Positions 61,457 to 64,000 of a stretch of 64,000 nucleotides of DNA are shown piece by piece (position 1 is the first letter of the stretch; every line of letters starts with the position of its first letter). The DNA is from Ischnura elegans. Taxonomy: Eukaryota; Arthropoda; Insecta; Odonata; Coenagrionidae. The notes beneath the pieces were generated by a model, which worked only from the letters and a program-made list of their open reading frames with translations, had not been told where the DNA came from and ran no database searches. The DNA is taken from assembly GCF_921293095.1 (NCBI RefSeq), contig NC_060246.1, forward strand, positions 138,880,198 through 138,944,197, in the 5' to 3' direction. A program made the position numbers and the translations under genes.

Positions 61457-61563
61457 TACACGTACACTCCCTTGCTATAAACAGATTTCATGGCATTCCC
61501 TGAAAATAAAAAAAGTTCGAATACTCCTACAGCAACAATGATCATTGATTTCAATTGACTTAC

Positions 61564-61741
61564 ATCTGGACATATCCCAATTAATGCATCTGCATGGCTG
61601 TAGAACTCTTCTTTCAGTGATATCACAATGGTTTGTAATGATGCTGTTTTGTCTCTTATATAACGAGCAACTTTACCAATATTTGTGTTATCCAATGCTG
61701 CATCAATCTCATCCAGAACAAAAAATGGTGCAGGCTGGTAG
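61564..61741 (-). CDS. SMC1: SMC1 cohesin subunit, penultimate coding exon (Walker B / D-loop)
   Basis: This 178-bp exon encodes the C-terminal ATPase lobe of SMC1. It opens in phase 2 (the last base of a Ser codon) after acceptor TTGTATTCCAG and closes with donor GTAAGT after codons for PD. The 59 complete codons include [20 protein letters not shown], which holds the Walker B motif (VLDE, catalytic Glu) and the D-loop (ALD). Next comes the [20 protein letters not shown] block that is diagnostic for SMC1 rather than SMC2, 3 or 4. The ABC signature LSGGE should lie in the preceding exon, which I searched for and did not find before position 64000, so the gene continues off the right edge. No stop or frameshift is present, and both splice sites are canonical, so this looks like a live gene. 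Its intron to the last exon is 12,315 bp and is filled by nested transposons. Confidence 0.95.
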
Positions 61742-61856
61742 CTGGAATACAAAAATGGCAGTTAATAGCTCACAATGCTTGGAAACAGATAACATAATCC
61801 ATGTGAACAAAGGAAGCTGATGTATCATTGCTCAAAAATAGTACCACATACAGTAG

Positions 61857-61907
61857 AACCTCACTTATGAAACTTTCAGCGGAAAACCAAGTTTCATATG
61901 TGAGGTT
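61857..61907. repeat. Hairpin near a CAGTAGAACCTCACTT end
   Basis: AACCTCACTTATGAAACTT pairs with AAGTTTCATATGTGAGGTT after a 13-base loop. The preceding TACAGTAGAACCTCACTTAT resembles the outer end of Tigger/mariner-type elements, so this may be a solo terminus. Confidence 0.6.
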
Positions 61908-62317
61908 TTTCGGTATTCAGCATGAAATCCTTTCCTATAGGGGCCGGTTTGTTTCCAGGATGCAATTACTCATTTGGAGGCAAGAAATTGAAGCCTAATA
62001 ATCTTATTTTCACACAAGCAACACCACAGATGATGTGTTACTTTAAGAGAAATATAATTCTACATTCCTGAACAACATTATCCGCGGTTGAACATCTAGC
62101 ATTTCTGGTACTGATCTGCAAGGCTATCATACTGGAGAGATTTCGGAATGATGACACTAAATGTTCACAGAGAAGCCAATTTTTTAAAAAAGTTGACTCA
62201 TTAAAAGCAGTTTCAGGAAATTCATTTCACCACCTATAGGCAAACCCATGATTGTAGATTAAAGAAATGAAATACCTAAGGAAAGTCATCCAAATTAACC
62301 CCATAACTAGGGAGCAA

Positions 62318-62598
62318 AATTTCACTAATGTATCACGAAGGCTTCCCACCCTATGGACCAGGGTTCATGTCATGGCCGAGGCAGAAAGTTTTCAGAGATG
62401 GCTGTATCCCTGCTTGAAAGTAGTGTGGACGGAACTTCCAGTGCAATACCATGTCCGGCAGATGGAACATTAAGCCCTGGTTAAGCCTATTGTTACAACC
62501 TGGCTAATTCCAACACAGGGTTTCTATACTCCCTCCCTTACCTCATGTCGAAAATGACCCCAGCTGTCGGTTTCTTCCCTCTAAATACAATGCCATAG
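62318..62598 (+). mobile_element. tRNA-derived SINE, copy 2 (diverged)
   Basis: Aligns with the minus-strand SINE at 38442-38156: GGCTTCCCACCCTATGGACC, box B region GGGTTCATGTC (decayed), TATCCCTGCTTGAAAGT, through CTCTAAATACAATGCC. Box A is no longer recognisable, so this is an old copy. A hAT MITE begins 19 bp beyond its end. Confidence 0.75.
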
Positions 62599-62616
62599 AT
62601 AATATGGAGCACCCGG

Positions 62617-62888
62617 CAGTGGCGTAATTATGGTGGGTTGATGAGGGGATAGATCCCCCTCCAAAGCCGCAGAGAATTGAAAAAAAAAAATTTTAAAACA
62701 AAAGTCTAGCTTTGATAAACAACAACTGCATCTACTCAAAGTTAAATTTTAGGAGCCAAAATGATGTAAAACATATTTACAGGCATGCTCTTTTTTTTAA
62801 TTTTCCGGGAATCCCCGATGCCTCGGGGGGGAGGGGAGTACTCAGGTACTACCATCACCCCCAAAGCATATTCCTAGTTGTGCCACTG
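62617..62888. mobile_element. hAT MITE, CAGTGGCGTAATTA ends
   Basis: Ends CAGTGGCGTAATTATGG and CCTAGTTGTGCCACTG; flanks GCACCCGG and GTATCCGG match at 6 of 8. It lies just beyond the diverged SINE copy. Confidence 0.75.
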
Positions 62889-64000
62889 GTATCCGGGATA
62901 TTCTGTGACTAATTGTAAGACTTTTCCGGTGCTTAGATCACTTTTTTTAAGTGAGCATTTGAAATAACCGCACAACTGCCGTCAGTGATGATTGAACAAA
63001 AATATATTAAGAGCTCGAAAAAATCTCCCCTCTCAAAAATGTTTACGCACTAAAAAAGAATTTTTCCGTGAAATTTTAGCAATAGTAGATTGAATCTACC
63101 GGGTATAGCTTCTCTGTCGGCATTCTTACGCGAATTCAGCGCCGGGAACTTCGACTCACAAGCCGTGTGACTCATCTTCACGTAATATTTTGCTTCCCCA
63201 TATCTGATCACAACACCAGACTGTTTTTGTACTTCGGTATAATGGTTATAAGTCATTCCAGAGTCGAAAGGAACTGCCTTATCTTTCGCGTTTTGAATTT
63301 GACTTTAATGATTACGTTACGACTGACGACGCGAGTTATTCTCAGAGGACATTCGTACTAACTCTCGTTCAGTTAAAAAATAAACGCTTGCCAGCAGGCA
63401 GACTCAAGCTAAAAGCTACTCAAGGTCCAACTTTGTTTGATTTAAACCCACTGAGATACAAGTTAGGTCAATTTTGATCGGCGCGCCGCGTAAGCAACTT
63501 TCCCCCGGCTCAATTCGTCCCGCGGATGCGGGATTAGCCCGCGGAATGAGACCATGCATGCTGTTTTTACCATCGTGTTGAATCACCATCGACTTACATC
63601 TATACTGCAAATACGATAATCTCTTTTGGATGACCTTGGAAGCCAAATTTTTGGTACGGGAGGATTTTTAACGGCTCATTTAGGTGTTATTTCGCTGGGG
63701 CGACGGAAAACATAACCTTGGAAAATTCTAGACAATCTTCCGTTAGAGATAGATATTCCGAATTAACGATCATCTACTGCAGTTAAAATTAATATCTAAT
63801 AAACAGCATCGCTCATTATTAAAACTTAGTATTCTTCATTGACATATCTATGTGATGAGCACATACTACCCCTGCTCCTGTGACTAAAATCGGCGCGCGT
63901 ACCGCAATCTTCTCGTAGAGCAGTTATCTGAAAAATCGTATAAGTGAGGTATTTTATCTCATTGGACTGGGAAAATACGTTTCGTAACCGAGTTTGTCGT

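Larger units (their letters stand above)
49249..61563 (-). other. SMC1: SMC1 terminal intron, 12.3 kb
   Basis: Intron between the last two SMC1 coding exons, with GTAAGT donor at 61563-61558 and TAG acceptor ending at 49249. More than half of it is accounted for by mobile DNA: the Tigger plus hAT-like nest (51427-59354), a MITE at 60543-61199 and part of a hAT-like repeat at 61222-61456. The pieces 49249-51426 and 59357-60542 hold no recognised gene. Confidence 0.9.
61858..64000 (-). other. SMC1: Presumed SMC1 intron up to the window edge
   Basis: Upstream of the SMC1 exon on the minus strand. It holds the hairpin (61857), the SINE copy (62318) and a hAT MITE (62617). I looked for the exon bearing LSGGE and did not find it, so the preceding intron extends past 64000. 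Confidence 0.6.

Noticed and set aside
1-64000. CRISPR arrays, tRNA or rRNA genes, bacterial operons
   Set aside because: No regularly spaced repeats with unique spacers and no complete tRNA cloverleaf were found. The only tRNA-like sequence is the SINE head at 38.4 kb.

Overview
The window is eukaryotic nuclear DNA, most likely from an arthropod and probably an insect. It is AT-rich and intron-rich, with long non-coding stretches packed with transposon debris. It has no operons, no dense coding and no tRNA or rRNA genes. The arthropod call rests mainly on the SMC1 C-terminus, whose HADAL...GIC wording is closer to insect SMC1 than to vertebrate SMC1, as I know those families. It also fits the mix of hAT, Tigger, CR1/L2-like LINE and TTAA-type elements.

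Two host genes are supported, both on the minus strand. (1) The last two coding exons of the cohesin ATPase SMC1 (61741-61564 and 49248-49177) lie on either side of a 12.3-kb intron; the rest of SMC1 is beyond the right edge. (2) A GC-rich CpG island (about 22.7-24.0 kb) carries the first coding exon (23035-22798) of a secreted protein with a signal peptide and a Tyr/Glu-rich stretch. A 90-bp acidic exon at 5457-5368 matches it in phase across a 17.3-kb intron, so the left third of the window is probably intron of this unidentified gene.

Most other recognisable content is mobile DNA. From left to right: several short hAT-type MITEs with 8-bp target duplications (3.2, 4.8, 6.3, 7.5, 8.1, 10.8, 18.2, 35.2, 41.2 and 62.6 kb); a 5'-truncated LINE with one frameshift (24.3-26.1 kb); a 129-bp fold-back (28.6 kb); a composite of MITE plus tRNA-derived SINE inside an inverted repeat (37.45-38.47 kb); a TTAA-flanked MITE (40.8 kb); a hAT-like element ending in CAGGGWTCCC (42.5 kb); a decayed LINE C-terminus (44.6-45.3 kb); and an unclassified 1.9-kb terminal-inverted-repeat element (46.5-48.4 kb).

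The most informative structure lies in the SMC1 intron. A roughly 1.7-kb Tigger/pogo element (51427-59354, TA target duplication) is split by a 6.2-kb hAT-like element (52486-58691) with an exact 8-bp duplication, GTTTTTAT, and GAGAC-repeat ends. That inner element carries a broken YqaJ/lambda-exonuclease-type nuclease gene. This gives a datable three-layer nest: intron, then Tigger, then hAT-like element with YqaJ.

I found no CRISPR array, bacterial-type system or clearly new functional system. The novel leads are the nuclease-bearing element, the composite inverted repeat, a perfect 38-bp palindrome between 9-bp direct repeats, and the unidentified secreted acidic protein.
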